Origin: JAJTYI01 sp964420145
GTDB lineage: Bacteria; Patescibacteriota; Dojkabacteria; B142; OLB20
DNA: 17,052 nt
NCBI GenBank assembly: GCA_964420145.1
Contig: CAYQRB010000019.1
Coordinates: 1-17,052 of the forward strand
Reading direction: 5' to 3'
In this document: positions 14,164 to 17,052 of the stretch, piece after piece
How positions within the stretch are numbered: the first letter of the stretch is position 1
Layout: every line of letters begins with the position of its first letter
Position numbers and translations under genes: made by a program
The notes under the pieces: generated by a model
Seen by the model: only the letters and a program-made list of their open reading frames with translations
What the model was told of the DNA's origin: nothing
Databases searched by the model: none

Positions 14164-16431
14164 ATGAATATGCTTTTCAGTAGTAATATGCTCAATATCA
14201 ATAATATCGCTTATATACTGTGTTTTATTATAAGTATCATTTTATCAATAATAATCAGTACTCAGGGGGAAAAACGCTCTAGTAGGTTTTTTGCCTTAAC
14301 AGTACTTGCAATGTCTTTTTGGATTTTCTCAAACTTTATGGTTAGTAATACAACATCTCAAGAATCCATTCTGTTTTGGATAAGAACAGCAATGATTGGA
14401 CCAATTTTTATAGGTCCTTTTTTCCTGATGTTCTCTCTCCTATTCCCCGAAGAAAAATCTATTAATTTTAAAAAAGCACTTTTCGTACTTGTACCCTCAC
14501 TATTTTTCCTACCACTCATATATACAAAGTATAATGTTGAATATGTTATTCCTAACCCCCTCCCTGGTCACAGTGTTTCTTTCACACCTGGGATTTTATA
14601 TCCGATATTAGGATTGTTTCTTCTTGTATATATATCGATAAGTTTCTTGGTTTTATTAAGTAAATATCGAAAGTATAGAAATATAATTATAAAAAAACAA
14701 TTAAAGTTTGTACTGTTTGGTTTTATTATTACATTTTTTATCTCTTTAGTAGGTACATTAGTCCTGCCAATGATAGGTTATACAGCACTCGGTATCATCG
14801 GGCCCTTATCAACAATACTTTTTTCCTCAACAACTTTCTTTATTATCTATAGATACAGTTTTCTTAATATACGAGTACTCCTAGGAAAACTCTTCTATCA
14901 CATCCTTATCGCAACCCCTCCCTATCTTACTTTTTTCATACTTGCATATATATATGAGGGGATTTTTGGGACATCCCTTAATACTATCGCCTATGTTATG
15001 GGTGTTCCGATTGCTATTTTATTTACAGCCTCTCTTAATTTCTTCACCAGATTCATCTCCGAATACACAGATACCCACCTTATTAATCCTGGCTATAACC
15101 CATTAATAGTATTAGAACAACACAGGCAAAGACTCTCCAATACACTCGATATCGAGAAAATTACCCTTGAAACCCTCTTTATCATAGCTCGCACTATCAG
15201 ACCCAGTACTTCTGGTATTATCCTAATGGGAAAAGAATACAAAGATGACTGGCTTTCTATAAACTACAAAAAACCTCCCTACGATAACCCCAAAGAGTTT
15301 AAAACCTTCACAGGATATTTTTCTCAGAGGAAAGAAAGAGTTGTTAACTATGAGGAATTAAGTAATGCAAGAATCCTAGAAGACACTATACTAATGCAAA
15401 ACAGACATTTATCCTCACAAATGGAAAAATACAACCTTGGCTTAATTGTAGTAATCAGAGAGGAAGCTACCATAAAAGGACTTCTACTTATCGGAAAGAA
15501 AGAAGCAAACGAACCGTATAATAGCCAAGAAATTAAATTCCTCATAAGCCTTGCCGATTCTATGAGTATGGCACTTGGTCGTGCTTTATTACATAAAGAA
15601 ACACAGCAGTTCAACGAAGACCTAAAACGAAAAGTTACCGAAGCTACATCCAACCTACAAAAGAAAAACGAGGCACTAGAGGAAGCACTAGAACAACTAG
15701 AAGAAATCCGCAGACAAGAAAAAGATATGATTGATGTTATGGGTCACGAACTTAGAACTCCTATCTCAATCACTAGAAATGCCTTATTAACATTACAAAA
15801 ACACCTAGAAGTAAATAATGAAGGGATAAACCCTGAGAAAGTAAAAAAATACACTAATATGGCAGTGGAGGGAGCGAGGAGAGAAATCGCACTCGTAGAA
15901 ACATTGCTTTCTACAACCAAACTAGAGGGGGGTCGTATGCAAGTCGATATAACCTCAGTAAGTCTAGATGAAGTTATAAAATACAGTCTTCGTTCACATA
16001 GCGAACTTGCCAAAAAAAATAATACCGAAGTTGTTTACAATAAATCCATAGAGGATATTATTGTTTTAGCAGATAAAATCCGAATACAAGAAATTATGGA
16101 TAATTTTCTTAACAATGCCATAAAATATACTGGACAAGGCAAGGTAGAAATCTCAATGTACAAACAAGACAAACTAGGCTGGGTAGATGTAAAAGATAGT
16201 GGTATTGGAATTTCAGAAGAAAACCTTAAAAACCTGGGAAAGAAGTTTTTTAGAGCTCAAAACCTTTATAATCAATCTGCTAATGTAGTAAATCCTAGTG
16301 GTACTGGATTAGGATTATTTGTTAGTTTTCTTCTCATCGAAATGATGAAAGGAGAAAAGAAGATTATCAGCAAAGAAGGAGAAGGTTCTGTTTTCTCCTT
16401 TGGATTACCGCTTTATATAGATCCTAAATAA
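14164..16431 (+). CDS. multi-TM GAF-domain sensor histidine kinase
   Basis: A 755-residue membrane sensor kinase. The start is ATG 14164; an upstream open extension would overlap aguA and lacks support. Later ATGs at 14170 and 14188 are alternatives. Residues about 15-295 contain roughly nine membrane segments; the first seven resemble the 7TM N-terminal domain of histidine kinases. A GAF-type domain covers about 325-475, and a coiled coil about 478-520. The HisKA H-box is VMGHELRTP with His528. The N-box is FLNNAIKYT (Asn650, Asn651), the G1 box DSGIGIS (from 678) and the G2 box GTGLGLF (from 713). By family knowledge it autophosphorylates His528 and passes phosphate to a response regulator. 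No such gene is in the window, so its partner is elsewhere. The signal is unknown. It is divergent from aguA. Confidence 0.9.
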   Translation: MNMLFSSNMLNINNIAYILCFIISIILSIIISTQGEKRSSRFFALTVLAMSFWIFSNFMVSNTTSQESILFWIRTAMIGPIFIGPFFLMFSLLFPEEKSINFKKALFVLVPSLFFLPLIYTKYNVEYVIPNPLPGHSVSFTPGILYPILGLFLLVYISISFLVLLSKYRKYRNIIIKKQLKFVLFGFIITFFISLVGTLVLPMIGYTALGIIGPLSTILFSSTTFFIIYRYSFLNIRVLLGKLFYHILIATPPYLTFFILAYIYEGIFGTSLNTIAYVMGVPIAILFTASLNFFTRFISEYTDTHLINPGYNPLIVLEQHRQRLSNTLDIEKITLETLFIIARTIRPSTSGIILMGKEYKDDWLSINYKKPPYDNPKEFKTFTGYFSQRKERVVNYEELSNARILEDTILMQNRHLSSQMEKYNLGLIVVIREEATIKGLLLIGKKEANEPYNSQEIKFLISLADSMSMALGRALLHKETQQFNEDLKRKVTEATSNLQKKNEALEEALEQLEEIRRQEKDMIDVMGHELRTPISITRNALLTLQKHLEVNNEGINPEKVKKYTNMAVEGARREIALVETLLSTTKLEGGRMQVDITSVSLDEVIKYSLRSHSELAKKNNTEVVYNKSIEDIIVLADKIRIQEIMDNFLNNAIKYTGQGKVEISMYKQDKLGWVDVKDSGIGISEENLKNLGKKFFRAQNLYNQSANVVNPSGTGLGLFVSFLLIEMMKGEKKIISKEGEGSVFSFGLPLYIDPK

Positions 16432-16575
16432 AATACATCCTTAACAATCTCCATTTTATATAAATCAACCCCGAAATAGGAGTAGTTACCACAACCTCCA
16501 GAGTTTGCTTTGTGATACAAAGTTAATATCTCTTACAACTGTTATTCTCCTACTATTAATTTAAATACTACCCCT
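16432..16575. other. 144-bp spacer before the last gene
   Basis: This spacer contains no recognised gene. A short hairpin CTTTGT-gat-ACAAAG (16508-16522) lacks a T-tract and is weak as a terminator. No clear promoter was found for the downstream gene; TTACAA near 16533 is a possible -35 without a convincing -10. Confidence 0.5.
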
Positions 16576-17052
16576 ATGCAAAACAAATCCCGTCTTTTTT
16601 TATCTACCATCACAGCCCTTATACTAATTTTTTCTCATACACTACCCGTATCTTCTCTAGTAGATATCCGCAAAAAACCACCTATTCCTACTATTCCTAC
16701 CCTTATCCCCACAACAATTCCTGACACACCGTCATTGGTAGGTAGAGAAGATTTATTATCAAATAACGGTAAATTACTTGCATACACTATCAAACCACAG
16801 AACTCATGGGTCAACGAAGACATAGTTATCAAAAACTTGGAGACAAATACATCAGCAACTATCAAACTAAAGCTACCTATGTCTTTTCATCTAGCAAGCT
16901 GGTCTCCTAACGATTCGTATTTATATATTTTCGAAGAAGCTCAATATTACGGAGGTCTTAGAGGCATAGTGTTAGATATACAAACCCAAAAGACACTATA
17001 CTCTTTTCCAACTCTAAACGAGCGAAGTCTTCAACGACTTACAAGGCTTTAA
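16576..17052 (+). CDS. secreted protein with proline-rich linker, probably a truncated beta-propeller
   Basis: A 158-residue protein that I do not recognise by name. Residues 1 to about 27 form a signal peptide (basic start, hydrophobic 8-24, LPVSS). A Pro/Thr/Ile-rich linker follows (35-52). From about 58 the pattern GKLLAYTIK, IVIKNLETNTSATIKL, ASWSPNDSYLYIFEE and IVLDIQTQKTLYSF reads as TolB/WD40-like propeller blades. A full propeller needs several more blades than the two or so seen here. The stop TAA is the very last three bases of the window, and the final residues (LNERSLQRLTRL) look less like a blade, so this may be a truncated or frameshifted gene, or an assembly end. It is on the same strand as the kinase gene, 144 bp away. 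Confidence 0.6.
   Translation: MQNKSRLFLSTITALILIFSHTLPVSSLVDIRKKPPIPTIPTLIPTTIPDTPSLVGREDLLSNNGKLLAYTIKPQNSWVNEDIVIKNLETNTSATIKLKLPMSFHLASWSPNDSYLYIFEEAQYYGGLRGIVLDIQTQKTLYSFPTLNERSLQRLTRL

Noticed and set aside
16508..16522. Short hairpin as terminator of the kinase gene
   Set aside because: Only a 6-bp stem with a 3-base loop and no T-tract; not supportable as a terminator.
1..17052. CRISPR array, tRNA, rRNA or insertion sequence
   Set aside because: I saw no direct-repeat array, no cloverleaf-like region and no transposase or terminal repeats in the window. No tmRNA near smpB either.
1..17052. Alternative genetic code with TGA as glycine
   Set aside because: TGA ends the 75-residue and SbcC-like genes at sensible positions, and no in-frame TGA interrupts any gene.

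Overview
The window is AT-rich and densely packed, and looks like a genome fragment of a Candidate Phyla Radiation (Patescibacteria) bacterium, perhaps near Microgenomates or Dojkabacteria. The reasons are family-level: a VirB4/VirD4-type ATPase of the kind common in these genomes, a PPM-like/propeller membrane protein beside a PH-domain membrane protein, very short spacers, few Shine-Dalgarno sequences, and an unusual SpeD-family decarboxylase. TGA is used as a stop (the 75-residue gene and the SbcC-like gene), so the TGA-as-glycine code of SR1/Gracilibacteria does not apply. The phylum is inferred from recalled family knowledge, not from a database search.

Left part (1-11478, all minus strand). 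In transcription order: a SbcD-like metallophosphoesterase and a membrane-spanning SbcC/YhaN-like ATPase; a secreted coiled-coil SpoIID/LytB-domain protein; a three-gene membrane module (PH-domain protein, 75-residue two-helix protein, degenerate PPM-phosphatase/beta-propeller protein) whose reading frames overlap by 1 and 4 bases; smpB; a Q/N/P/T-rich hypothetical protein; and a large type IV secretion/conjugation-type ATPase that runs off the left edge and holds a 10-N assembly gap. An 18-bp perfect inverted repeat separates the SbcC-like and SpoIID genes.

Centre (11479-14126). A 252-bp divergent intergenic region carries good promoters in both directions, regularly spaced ACTATA hexamers and an inverted repeat. 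To its right lie an unrecognised 289-residue gene and a SpeD-family pyruvoyl decarboxylase. An agmatine deiminase gene (aguA) runs toward speD, and the two stop codons touch without an intervening base. The SpeD protein keeps the self-processing and catalytic residues, but the conserved Pro-Glu after the catalytic His-Thr-aromatic is Ala-Arg. With aguA next to it and no spermidine synthase in view, this points to a SpeD-fold arginine decarboxylase feeding an agmatine to N-carbamoylputrescine route. This is the best candidate here for unusual biology.

Right part (14127-17052). A large hybrid sensor-type histidine kinase (multi-TM, GAF, HisKA, HATPase) is divergent from aguA by 37 bp and has no response regulator in the window. 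The last gene encodes a secreted protein with a proline/threonine-rich linker and the beginning of what looks like a beta-propeller. It stops exactly at the last base of the window and may be truncated.
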